Shown here: one piece after another, positions 1-8,258 of the stretch
Layout of the letters: every line of letters begins with the position of its first letter
Numbering within the stretch: the first letter of the stretch is position 1
NCBI RefSeq assembly: GCF_014946725.1
Contig: NZ_JACFXY010000004.1
Coordinates: 124,001-188,000 of the forward strand
DNA: 64,000 nt
DNA from: Mixta mediterraneensis
Lineage (GTDB): Bacteria; Pseudomonadota; Gammaproteobacteria; Enterobacterales; Enterobacteriaceae
Reading direction: 5' to 3'
Translations under genes and position numbers: made by a program
Notes under the pieces: generated by a model
What the model saw: only the letters and a program-made list of their open reading frames with translations
What the model was told of the DNA's origin: nothing
The model's database searches: none

Positions 1-223
1 GGGCATCGCGAGAGATGAGGTCTGCAGCGGCCTTGATGATAGTCTCATGGATGTCAGATGTTCTGATGCCATCATAAAACTGAATATGGGAGCGCAGTTC
101 AACCTGTGACACGGAGACGTTGTTTAGCCCTTCGGCTGCCCAGTCCAGTACACGGTGAATTTTGTCGAGATCAATGCGCTCCTGGCGGCCATCGCGTTTA
201 GTAACGAGCAGACTTTGGTTCAT
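1..223 (-). CDS. nrdA: Ribonucleoside-diphosphate reductase 1 alpha subunit, N-terminal part (truncated by window edge)
   Basis: Class Ia ribonucleotide reductase large subunit, which makes dNDPs from NDPs with NrdB. Only about 74 residues are visible, starting MNQNLLVTKRDGRQERIDLD and continuing through the N-terminal ATP-cone that senses ATP/dATP. The match to enterobacterial NrdA is close along the whole visible stretch. The ATG is at 221-223; the gene runs off the left edge. The upstream region carries a perfect DnaA box and NrdR-like palindromes, the expected control of this gene in enterobacteria. ubiG lies upstream on the same strand, as in relatives that lack the E. coli yfaL insertion. 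Confidence 0.96.
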   Translation of the reverse strand, partial: MNQSLLVTKRDGRQERIDLDKIHRVLDWAAEGLNNVSVSQVELRSHIQFYDGIRTSDIHETIIKAAADLISRDA

Positions 224-274
224 GTCGCGTTTTTACCTTTGCGTGAGTATCCAAAAATTAAAAGAAATCCCGGC

Positions 275-283
275 TTATGCACA
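275..283 (+). promoter_or_regulatory. DnaA-box-like 9-mer upstream of nrdA
   Basis: TTATGCACA differs from the consensus DnaA box TTATCCACA at one position. It lies 52 bp upstream of the nrdA start and 23 bp from the perfect box. Paired DnaA boxes at the nrd promoter are established in E. coli; the role here is inferred. Confidence 0.5.
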
Positions 284-296
284 ACATATTCATTGT
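281..296. promoter_or_regulatory. NrdR-box-like palindrome (proximal)
   Basis: ACAACATATTCATTGT has ACAA/TTGT arms around an A+T centre, resembling the NrdR box (acaCwAtATaTwGtgt). It overlaps the DnaA-like 9-mer and lies 58 bp upstream of nrdA. The assignment rests on motif and position only. Confidence 0.45.
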
Positions 297-305
297 GAAT
301 AATGT

Positions 306-314
306 TGTGGATAA
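306..314 (-). promoter_or_regulatory. Perfect DnaA box upstream of nrdA
   Basis: The minus strand reads TTATCCACA, the exact high-affinity DnaA box, 83 bp upstream of the nrdA ATG. DnaA control of nrdAB is known in E. coli. Confidence 0.75.
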
Positions 315-330
315 ACACTACATCTAGGGG
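315..330. promoter_or_regulatory. NrdR-box-like palindrome (distal)
   Basis: On the minus strand this reads CCCCTAGATGTAGTGT, close to the NrdR site I recall for E. coli nrdA. It starts 34 bp from the proximal candidate; NrdR boxes usually come as a pair about three helical turns apart. Confidence 0.45.
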
Positions 331-659
331 GTAAAGAGGAAATGCATAACAATATGGGGGTATATACTAGTAATTTGCGGCGGCATAACAAGAGGAAAAA
401 ATGATGATTCAAGGGTTGTTTTTTTTGCGGAATTTCTTAAGCCGCGTGTTGTAAGGCTCGCCATCGTGTCAACCGGTTTGATAAAAAATTCCGTTCCTTG
501 ATCGACCGCTGATTTTTCATTCATCGTCGCATTTTTCCAGACAGCAGGCTGGCGTTTCCTACGGCTGGGCTTAAAACGCATCGGCTGCCTGCTGACATGC
601 ACATCCGCTAAAGAGGGCGTTACCTACGCTAAGAAGACATCATGACAGGAAAATGACGA

Positions 660-687
660 CGGCGCACAAACGCGATGCTGTGCGCCG
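660..687 (-). terminator. Hairpin after ubiG
   Basis: A perfect 9-bp stem (CGGCGCACA/TGTGCGCCG) with a 10-nt loop lies just past the ubiG stop. The trailing T tract is weak, so termination efficiency is uncertain. Confidence 0.5.
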
Positions 688-693
688 CTGAGA

Positions 694-1422
694 TTAATTT
701 TTACTGTGACGGGTATGAATCATATAGTTAACATCAACGCCACGACCCAGCCGGAATGCATTGGTAAGCGGGTTATAGTGCAAACCAATTATGTTCTGCT
801 CGCGCAGCGGGGTTTCATCGACCCAGGCCAGCAACTCTGACGGGCGGATAAACTTTTTCACATCATGTGTGCCGCGCGGCACCATGCGCAACACATATTC
901 CGCGCCAAATATGGCCAGCAGCCAGGCTTTAGGGTTGCGGTTGAGGGTAGAGAAAAATACCTCTCCACCGGGCTTAACTAAACGTGCGCAGGCGTGAACG
1001 ACCGAACGCGGATCGGGAACGTGTTCCAGCATCTCCATGCAGGTCACCACATCGTATTTTCCGGCGCTGGCTTCGGCGTGCTCTTCCACTGTTTGCTGCA
1101 CGTAATCGAGTTTTACGCCGCTTTCCAGTGCGTGCAGGCGTGCTACTGCCAGCGGCTCCGCGCCCATATCCAGGCCGGTGACCAGAGCGCCTTCTCGCGC
1201 CATGCTCTCCGCCAGAATACCGCCGCCGCAGCCGACATCCAGCACCGTTTTGCCAAATAAACCGTTGCTGTGTTGCGCAATATAACCGAGGCGCAGCGGA
1301 TTAATGCGGTGCAAGGGCTTAAATTCACCTTCGAGATCCCACCAGCGCGAGGCAACGGCCTCAAACTTGGCAATTTCCTGTGCATCGACGTTCTGCTGAT
1401 GATTCTGCGGCTGTGCATTCAT
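694..1422 (-). CDS. ubiG: Ubiquinone biosynthesis O-methyltransferase
   Basis: SAM-dependent O-methyltransferase that performs both O-methylation steps of ubiquinone synthesis. The 242-residue product has the class I methyltransferase SAM motif [10 protein letters not shown] at about residues 61-70 and a following acidic motif (GLDMG), and it matches UbiG in length and sequence throughout. It is divergent from gyrA, the standard enterobacterial arrangement. The ATG at 1420-1422 is preceded by a purine-rich GGAG-type ribosome site on the minus strand. A hairpin follows the stop. Confidence 0.97.
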   Translation of the reverse strand: MNAQPQNHQQNVDAQEIAKFEAVASRWWDLEGEFKPLHRINPLRLGYIAQHSNGLFGKTVLDVGCGGGILAESMAREGALVTGLDMGAEPLAVARLHALESGVKLDYVQQTVEEHAEASAGKYDVVTCMEMLEHVPDPRSVVHACARLVKPGGEVFFSTLNRNPKAWLLAIFGAEYVLRMVPRGTHDVKKFIRPSELLAWVDETPLREQNIIGLHYNPLTNAFRLGRGVDVNYMIHTRHSKN

Positions 1423-1525
1423 TGAATCGTAACTCCTGACAAAATGTGGACTCAGTATAAACGCTTAACCTGCTGCGGCGCATCTTTCAAACACAAGGAA
1501 AAGCGCGTGAAATCGGTGGTTAACA

Positions 1526-1554
1526 TTCACCAGATGAATGCAGTGTGATATACT
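1526..1554 (+). promoter_or_regulatory. gyrA promoter
   Basis: -10 TATACT (1549-1554) is preceded by an extended TG (1546-1547), with a -35 of TTCACC (1526-1531) at a 17-bp spacer. It lies about 45 bp upstream of the gyrA ATG. Confidence 0.65.
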
Positions 1555-1598
1555 TTCGCACCTTTAAATCCGGGATTAAGTAGAGGGATAGCGGCTCC

Positions 1599-4238
1599 AT
1601 GAGCGACCTTGCGAGAGAAATTACACCGGTCAATATCGAAGAAGAATTAAAAAATTCTTATCTCGATTACGCCATGTCGGTCATCGTTGGCCGAGCTTTA
1701 CCCGATGTGCGTGACGGCCTGAAGCCGGTGCATCGCCGCGTACTCTTCGCGATGAGCGAACTGGGTAACGACTGGAATAAACCCTATAAAAAATCTGCCC
1801 GCGTCGTGGGTGACGTTATCGGTAAATATCACCCACATGGTGATTCTGCCGTTTACGACACCATCGTTCGTATGGCCCAGCCTTTCTCCCTGCGTTATAT
1901 GCTGGTGGACGGTCAAGGCAACTTCGGCTCCATCGACGGCGACTCCGCTGCTGCGATGCGTTATACCGAAGTGCGCATGTCTAAAATCGCCCACGATCTG
2001 TTAGCTGACCTGGAAAAAGAGACCGTCGATTTCGTCCCGAACTACGACGGCACCGAGCAAATTCCTGAAGTTCTGCCAACTAAAATTCCTAACCTGCTGG
2101 TTAACGGTTCGTCCGGTATCGCAGTGGGCATGGCAACGAACATTCCGCCACACAACCTGCGCGAAGTGATTAACGGCTGCCTGGCTTACATCGAAGATGA
2201 AAACATCAGCGTTGAAGGGTTGATGGAGCACATTCCGGGGCCTGATTTCCCTACTGCGGCCATCATCAATGGTCGTCGCGGTATCGAAGAGGCGTATCGC
2301 ACCGGTCGCGGCAAAATTTACATTCGCGCCCGTGGCGAAGTAGAGGCTGACGCGAAAACAGGCCGTGAAACCATTATCGTCCATGAACTTCCTTATCAGG
2401 TAAATAAAGCGCGCCTGATCGAGAAGATTGCGGAGCTGGTAAAAGAGAAGCGTATTGAAGGCATCAGTGCGTTGCGTGACGAGTCTGACAAAGACGGCAT
2501 GCGCATCGTCATTGAGATCAAACGCGATGCGGTCGGCGAAGTGGTTCTGAATAACCTGTATTCCCTGACACAGCTGCAAACTTCGTTCGGTATCAATATG
2601 GTGGCGCTGCATCAGGGCCAGCCGAAGATTATGGCGCTGAAGGAGATTCTGGAAGCCTTTGTTCGCCATCGCCGTGAAGTTGTTACGCGTCGTACTATTT
2701 TCGAACTGCGTAAAGCGCGCGACCGTGCACACATCCTTGAAGGGCTGGCGATTGCGCTGGCGAATATCGATCCGATTATTGAGCTGATTCGTCGGGCGCC
2801 AACGCCTGCAGAAGCGAAAAGCGGCCTGATCGCGCAGCCATGGAAACTGGGTAATGTTTCCGCCATGCTTGAGCGCGCCGGTGATGACGCCGCCCGTCCA
2901 GAGTGGCTGGACGCCCAGTTTGGTATTCGCGACGGCCAATATTATCTGACCGAACAGCAGGCGCAGGCCATCCTTGATTTACGTCTGCAGAAGCTGACGG
3001 GACTTGAGCATGAAAAACTGCTCGACGAGTACAAAAACTTACTCGATCAGATCGCCGAACTGATTAACATCCTGCAAAATGCGGAACGTTTGATGGAAGT
3101 CATTCGTGAAGAGCTGGAGTTAATGCGCGATCAGTTTGGCGATGAACGCCGAACCGAAATCACGGCTAACAGCGCTGACATCAATATTGAAGATCTTATC
3201 AATCAAGAAGATGTTGTCGTAACGCTGTCACATCAGGGTTATGTCAAATATCAGCCGTTAACGGATTACGAAGCGCAGCGCCGTGGCGGTAAAGGCAAAT
3301 CAGCAGCCCGTATTAAAGAAGAAGACTTTATTGATCGTCTGTTAGTTGCTAATACGCACGATACGATTCTGTGCTTCTCAAGCCGTGGTCGTCTGTACTG
3401 GATGAAGGTCTATCAGCTGCCGGAAGCCAGCCGTGGCGCGCGTGGACGACCCATCGTCAACCTGCTACCGCTGGAAGCCAACGAGCGCATCACTGCTATT
3501 TTGCCGGTCCGCGAGTACACTGAAGGCTTTAATATCTTCATGGCAACCGCCAGCGGTACGGTGAAGAAAACGGTCCTGAAAGAGTTCAGCCGCCCACGTA
3601 GCGCCGGTATTATTGCGGTCAACCTGCGTGAAGATGATGAGCTGATTGGCGTGGCGCTGACCAACGGTAGCGATGAAACCATGTTGTTTTCCGCGGCGGG
3701 CAAGGTGGTGCGTTTCGCCGAAACGGCAGTCCGTGCAATGGGACGTACCGCATCGGGCGTTCGTGGCATCAGGCTGGCAGAAGGCGATCGCGTTGTGTCG
3801 CTGATTGTGCCGCGTGAAGATGGCGCCATTCTTACCGTGACGCAGAACGGTTACGGTAAACGTACCGCTAACACGGAATACCCAACCAAATCGCGTGCGA
3901 CTCAGGGCGTTATCTCGATCAAAGTCACTGAACGTAACGGCCCGGTAATTGGTGCGGTGCAGGTCGTTGACAGCGATCAGATCATGATGATTACCGATGC
4001 GGGTACACTGGTTCGCACGCGCGTTTCAGAAGTCAGTATCGTGGGCCGTAATACGCAGGGTGTCATTCTGATTCGTACCGCAGAAGACGAGAACGTAGTG
4101 GGTCTGCAGCGTGTGGCTGAACCGGTTGAGGAAGAAGAGTTAGATTCCATTGATGGCAGCGTCGCAGAAGGTGATGACGATATTGCACCGGAAGCTGACA
4201 TCGACGATGAAGACGAAGCGGCTGACGACGAAGAGTAA
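1599..4238 (+). CDS. gyrA: DNA gyrase subunit A
   Basis: Type IIA topoisomerase subunit that cuts and rejoins DNA in the A2B2 gyrase that introduces negative supercoils. The 879-residue product has the winged-helix/tower breakage-reunion domain with catalytic Tyr122, then the C-terminal beta-pinwheel with the GyrA box QRRGGKGK near residue 560, and a very acidic tail. The quinolone-resistance region reads Ser83 and Asp87, the wild-type state associated with susceptibility. The start at 1599 follows AGAGGG at a suitable distance. It has its own promoter upstream and a strong terminator downstream. Confidence 0.99.
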   Translation: MSDLAREITPVNIEEELKNSYLDYAMSVIVGRALPDVRDGLKPVHRRVLFAMSELGNDWNKPYKKSARVVGDVIGKYHPHGDSAVYDTIVRMAQPFSLRYMLVDGQGNFGSIDGDSAAAMRYTEVRMSKIAHDLLADLEKETVDFVPNYDGTEQIPEVLPTKIPNLLVNGSSGIAVGMATNIPPHNLREVINGCLAYIEDENISVEGLMEHIPGPDFPTAAIINGRRGIEEAYRTGRGKIYIRARGEVEADAKTGRETIIVHELPYQVNKARLIEKIAELVKEKRIEGISALRDESDKDGMRIVIEIKRDAVGEVVLNNLYSLTQLQTSFGINMVALHQGQPKIMALKEILEAFVRHRREVVTRRTIFELRKARDRAHILEGLAIALANIDPIIELIRRAPTPAEAKSGLIAQPWKLGNVSAMLERAGDDAARPEWLDAQFGIRDGQYYLTEQQAQAILDLRLQKLTGLEHEKLLDEYKNLLDQIAELINILQNAERLMEVIREELELMRDQFGDERRTEITANSADINIEDLINQEDVVVTLSHQGYVKYQPLTDYEAQRRGGKGKSAARIKEEDFIDRLLVANTHDTILCFSSRGRLYWMKVYQLPEASRGARGRPIVNLLPLEANERITAILPVREYTEGFNIFMATASGTVKKTVLKEFSRPRSAGIIAVNLREDDELIGVALTNGSDETMLFSAAGKVVRFAETAVRAMGRTASGVRGIRLAEGDRVVSLIVPREDGAILTVTQNGYGKRTANTEYPTKSRATQGVISIKVTERNGPVIGAVQVVDSDQIMMITDAGTLVRTRVSEVSIVGRNTQGVILIRTAEDENVVGLQRVAEPVEEEELDSIDGSVAEGDDDIAPEADIDDEDEAADDEE

Positions 4239-4271
4239 TGTTGTGCCAGGCTGAAATTCAGGCTTAACGGT

Positions 4272-4309
4272 AAACGGCAGGTCAGGGGAAACCCGACTTG
4301 CCGTTTTTA
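4272..4309 (+). terminator. Terminator of gyrA
   Basis: A stem of AAACGGCAGGTC against GACTTGCCGTTT with a purine-rich loop is followed by a T tract, 35 bp past the gyrA stop. Confidence 0.8.
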
Positions 4310-4530
4310 TCTAATGGCTTACCTGCCTCAACTGAACCGCATTAAATTTTACGCAGCGCCTGTTAATACGGGTTGCTGGATCGTTACGTCTGAAACCCTG
4401 ATACGCCAACGTTCCCTGTTCCTAAATCCCTGTCAGATCAGCCCCCGGCTGGCTTTTTTCGCATGATAAAGCTAGTGTATGGGCATTCCACATTCATCAC
4501 GCGATTCACCTTGCCAACTGCGAGTTTCCT

Positions 4531-7383
4531 TTGAAATATCTTGTCTCTTTTCGCACCACACTTCGCATTTCGCGCTACTTATTCAGAGCGCTGGCGCTAT
4601 TGATTTGGTTGTTGGGCGCGGTGCTTACCTCGTTCCATATCATCAATGTGCTTCATGAAAAAGAGAACCAGGTGCGTCAGGAATTCTCCAGTAATTACGG
4701 CCTGACAGAATGGTACGTTCGGCACTCAGCCGACATGTTGCGTGAACTGAAATTTATCACCGAAAACCGCTTAACCAATGCCAACAATGGGCTGGATGTT
4801 TTGACCGGCATGATGCCCGGCAAATCGACTCAACCCCAATTCACGCCGCTGTTTTCCGATGGCGATTGCACTTCAATGAGTAAAGCCTGGCGCAGCTCAC
4901 TGGATTCGCTGAGCTATTACATCAACTACTGGAAAAGCAATTTCGCCTCGTCTTACGAACTTAATCGCATGTTCTTTATTGGAGGAGAAAATCAGTGCCT
5001 CGCCGATTTCACCATCGGCAGCAGCAGTGTCGATCGTGAACGCAGCCTGAAAACCTTGCGCGAGCATGTCCTGCACTACCGCAACAGCAATGAAGAAGAA
5101 CGGCGCAATCCGATATACTGGATAAACAACAGCACGCAGCCTGGCATTGGCAATTTCTATATGGTGATGCCGGTATATGTTGCCAATAAACTGCAGGCGC
5201 TGCTTGGCGTTGAGCAGAATATCCGCCTCGACGAATTTATTCAGCCGGGTAATTTGCCTGTCGTTGCTACCATTACCGACAGTAACTATCGTCCGTTAAT
5301 TACGTCGCGCCGTTGCGGCGTTGGCTTTGCAATGGATGATTTGCCCGATGAAAAAACCTGGTTTGGCTACCTGGATGGTTATCGCCAGCTGGTGCTGAAA
5401 AAGCCGCTGCCACCGTCTGACTTAAATGTAGTGTGGTCGGTTTCCACCGATGTGCTGGTTGATCAACTCAAGCTGTTGATGATTAGCGCGTTGCTACTGA
5501 ATGTACTTAGCGCGGTATTGCTGTTTACGTTTGCCTGGCTGTTTGAGCGCCGTATGTTTCTGCCTGCTGAAGAGAACGCCCATCGGCTGGAAGAACATGA
5601 ACAGTTCAACCGTAAAATTGTCGCTTCAGCACCGGTAGGCATTTGTATTCTGCGCACCAGCGACGGCACCAATATTCTGAGTAACGAACTGGCGCATAAC
5701 TATCTGACCCTGCTGACGCAGGAAGATCGCCAGCGCCTTAATGAAATCATTGGCGGGCAGCAGGTTAACTTTGTTGATGTGCTTACCGGTAGCAATACCA
5801 ACCTGCAAATCAGTTTTGTGCATTCACGCTATCGCAACGAAAACGTAGCGATTTGCGTATTAGTGGATGTTTCTGCGCGCGTGCGCATGGAACAGTCATT
5901 ACAGGAGATGGCGCACGCAGCAGAGCAGGCCAGCCAGTCAAAATCCATGTTCCTGGCGACCGTCGGCCACGAGCTGCGAACGCCTTTGTACGGCATCATC
6001 GGCAACCTTGACTTGCTGCAAACCAAAAAGTTGCCAGCCAGCGTGGACTCTCTGGTTACGGCGATGAATAACTCTTCCAGCCTGTTGCTCAAAATCATCA
6101 GCGATATTCTCGACTTCTCAAAAATTGAGTCGGAACAGCTAAAGATTGAGCCGCGTCCGTTTGCGCCGCGTGAAGTAATTACCCACATTGTGGGCAATTA
6201 TCTGTCGCTGGTAGTGAAAAAACGCCTGACATTATATTGTTACATCGAACACGATGTGCCGCAGTCGCTGGATGGCGATCCGCTGCGCTTGCAGCAGGTC
6301 ATCTCTAATCTGTTGAACAACGCCATTAAGTTTACCCATACCGGCTGCATTATTCTGCACGCCTACGTGTGCGAGGGGTATCTGGCGTTCCGCGTACGTG
6401 ATACCGGCGTCGGCATTCCGGCGAAAGAAATGCCGCGTTTGTTTGATCCGTTTTTCCAGGTGGGTAGCGGCGTACAGCGTAATTTCCAGGGAACCGGCCT
6501 GGGGCTGGCAATTTGTGAAAAATTGATCAACATGATGGATGGCGATATTGAGTTTGACTCTGAACCCGCTATGGGTAGCCAGTTCATCGTGCGCATTCCC
6601 ATTTATAAAGGGCAACAGCCTTCGCCGCCGCTGCTGGAAGGAATGCAGGATAAAACTATCTGGCTGGCGATGCGTAATGAATATCTGGCGCAGTTTATCG
6701 AACGGTTATTGCAGCAGCAGGGGATTCAGGTCGCTGAATATAATGGCAAGGCGGGCAGCGATGACGTCTTGCTGTCTGATTATGAGCCAGAGATCGATAC
6801 ACCGCTGCGTGCCGGTATCATCTTTAATGGTGGGCATGCCGATATGCCGCGTGAATACCAGCCGGGGCGCTGGGTTCATAGCACAGCCACTTTACATGAA
6901 CTGCCAACGTTGCTGGCACGCATCTATCGCATTGCTGTCGAGAGTGAGGCCGCTGATACGCTACTGCTAGTGGGTCCTGTCGAAGAAAAAGTACATAACG
7001 ACGATCTGATGGTCCTGATCGTTGACGATCATCCGATAAACCGTATGTTGCTGTCTGAGCAGCTGGGAACATTAGGTTATCAGGTCAAAACGGCTCAGGA
7101 CGGCGTGGATGCGCTCAATGTATTAAGTCGCAATGAGATCGATATTGTCCTTACCGACGTTAATATGCCAAATATGGATGGTTACCGCCTGACACAGCGT
7201 TTACGCCAGTTAGGTCATGTTTTCCCTGTCATTGGCGTTACGGCGAATGCCTTAGCGGAAGAGAAACAGCGCTGTATGGATGCGGGGATGGACAATTGCC
7301 TGTCGAAACCGGTGACGTTAGACGTGCTAAAAGTGACGCTGGCAATTTATGCTGAACGGGTACGCAAAGCGCGGCAAGGATAG
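4531..7383 (+). CDS. rcsC: Rcs phosphorelay hybrid sensor kinase RcsC
   Basis: Inner-membrane hybrid histidine kinase of the Rcs envelope-stress phosphorelay; it passes phosphate via RcsD to RcsB. The 950-residue product has TM1 near residues 20-40, a periplasmic region, TM2 near 315-340, a HisKA domain with the phospho-acceptor His480 (context VGHELRTP), an HATPase domain with the GTGLGLAI box, the RcsC-specific ABL region and a C-terminal receiver with Asp876 (TDVNMPNMDG). The start codon appears to be TTG at 4531, chosen because the protein aligns with RcsC from this residue (MKYLVSFRTTLR). It is convergent with rcsDB, as in other enterobacteria. Confidence 0.97.
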   Translation: MKYLVSFRTTLRISRYLFRALALLIWLLGAVLTSFHIINVLHEKENQVRQEFSSNYGLTEWYVRHSADMLRELKFITENRLTNANNGLDVLTGMMPGKSTQPQFTPLFSDGDCTSMSKAWRSSLDSLSYYINYWKSNFASSYELNRMFFIGGENQCLADFTIGSSSVDRERSLKTLREHVLHYRNSNEEERRNPIYWINNSTQPGIGNFYMVMPVYVANKLQALLGVEQNIRLDEFIQPGNLPVVATITDSNYRPLITSRRCGVGFAMDDLPDEKTWFGYLDGYRQLVLKKPLPPSDLNVVWSVSTDVLVDQLKLLMISALLLNVLSAVLLFTFAWLFERRMFLPAEENAHRLEEHEQFNRKIVASAPVGICILRTSDGTNILSNELAHNYLTLLTQEDRQRLNEIIGGQQVNFVDVLTGSNTNLQISFVHSRYRNENVAICVLVDVSARVRMEQSLQEMAHAAEQASQSKSMFLATVGHELRTPLYGIIGNLDLLQTKKLPASVDSLVTAMNNSSSLLLKIISDILDFSKIESEQLKIEPRPFAPREVITHIVGNYLSLVVKKRLTLYCYIEHDVPQSLDGDPLRLQQVISNLLNNAIKFTHTGCIILHAYVCEGYLAFRVRDTGVGIPAKEMPRLFDPFFQVGSGVQRNFQGTGLGLAICEKLINMMDGDIEFDSEPAMGSQFIVRIPIYKGQQPSPPLLEGMQDKTIWLAMRNEYLAQFIERLLQQQGIQVAEYNGKAGSDDVLLSDYEPEIDTPLRAGIIFNGGHADMPREYQPGRWVHSTATLHELPTLLARIYRIAVESEAADTLLLVGPVEEKVHNDDLMVLIVDDHPINRMLLSEQLGTLGYQVKTAQDGVDALNVLSRNEIDIVLTDVNMPNMDGYRLTQRLRQLGHVFPVIGVTANALAEEKQRCMDAGMDNCLSKPVTLDVLKVTLAIYAERVRKARQG

Positions 7384-7409
7384 CGCGGTAAGGGTAGGGC
7401 GAAAGAGAA

Positions 7410-7432
7410 AGGCGGTACTGAACGCACCGCCT
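7410..7432. terminator. Bidirectional hairpin between rcsC and rcsB
   Basis: AGGCGGT/ACCGCCT arms with a 9-nt loop lie in the 223-bp convergent rcsC-rcsB gap, with a short TTT on the minus side. A second short palindrome, CGCGCC/GGCGCG, is at 7501-7518. Confidence 0.5.
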
Positions 7433-7606
7433 GAGCCTGCCAGCGCAAATCACACAGACGATAGTAAAGTTGCAGAAACGTCATCCCTGACGGCTCGGTT
7501 CGCGCCGTTCATGGCGCGGAACGCTTTACTTTTCGGCCTGTGCTTTCCGCGCTTCAGGTTTGTCAGCAGCCGAAGCGTGGCTGGATGTATGACTGCCGGA
7601 AACCAC

Positions 7607-8257
7607 TTAGTCTCTTTCGACTTGCGTCGCGCTCACGGAAGAGAGGTAGTTCAGCAGAGCAATGTCATTATCCACGCCCAGTTTCATCATCGCCGACTTT
7701 TTCTGGCTACTGATGGTCTTAATACTGCGATTCAGCTTTTTAGCGATTTCCGTTACCAGGAAACCTTCGGCGAACAAACGCAGGACTTCACTCTCTTTCG
7801 GCGATAAACGCTTATCGCCGTAACCACCGGCACTGATCTTCTCAAGTAATTTTGCTACGCTTTCTGGCGTGTATTTTTTGCCTTTCTGCAGGGCAGCCAG
7901 CGCCTTCGGCAGATCGGTAGGTGCGCCTTGCTTCAGCACAATCCCTTCAATATCCAGATCCAGTACTGAACTCAGAATGGCCGGGTTATTGTTCATGGTC
8001 AGAACGATAATCGACAGATCGGGATAGTGGCGTTTAATGTATTTAATCAGCGTGATGCCGTCGCCGTATTTTTCACCTGGCATAGAAAGGTCGGTGATCA
8101 GAACGTTAGCATCCAGTTTGGACAAGTTGTTAATCAGTGCTGTTGAGTCTTCGAACTCACCTACAACATTAACCCATTCAATCTGTTCCAGTGATTTTCG
8201 GATACCGAAAAGAACAATTGGATGGTCATCGGCAATAATTACGTTTAAGTTATTCAT
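7607..8257 (-). CDS. rcsB: Rcs phosphorelay response regulator RcsB
   Basis: DNA-binding response regulator controlling capsule, motility, envelope and stress genes, alone or with RcsA and other partners. The 216-residue product has a receiver domain with phospho-acceptor Asp56 (LITDLSMPG) and a LuxR/FixJ-type helix-turn-helix (LSPKESEVLRLFAEGFLVTE). It is nearly identical to E. coli RcsB. The open frame extends 29 codons further upstream into rcsD, but the family start MNNLNVIIADD at 8255-8257 is clear. It begins one base after the rcsD stop, so the two are co-transcribed and probably translationally coupled. Confidence 0.98.
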   Translation of the reverse strand: MNNLNVIIADDHPIVLFGIRKSLEQIEWVNVVGEFEDSTALINNLSKLDANVLITDLSMPGEKYGDGITLIKYIKRHYPDLSIIVLTMNNNPAILSSVLDLDIEGIVLKQGAPTDLPKALAALQKGKKYTPESVAKLLEKISAGGYGDKRLSPKESEVLRLFAEGFLVTEIAKKLNRSIKTISSQKKSAMMKLGVDNDIALLNYLSSVSATQVERD

Positions 8258-8258
8258 C

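Larger units (their letters stand above)
224..693. other. nrdA-ubiG intergenic region (470 bp)
   Basis: No convincing gene is seen. The part next to nrdA is A+T rich and holds the nrdA control sites (DnaA-box and NrdR-like motifs between about 275 and 330). The part next to ubiG holds the ubiG hairpin. A 92-codon open frame on the minus strand (324-602) has no recognisable protein and an arginine-rich low-complexity start, so I do not call it. An inverted repeat CAGCAGGC/GCCTGCTG (542-549 and 586-593) has a long loop and unclear meaning. Confidence 0.6.

Noticed and set aside
324..602. 92-codon minus-strand frame between nrdA and ubiG
   Set aside because: No recognisable family, arginine-rich start, no ribosome site; the interval contains nrdA control sites and is more likely non-coding.
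1842..1862. gyrA quinolone-resistance mutations
   Set aside because: Checked: residues 83 and 87 are the wild-type Ser and Asp.
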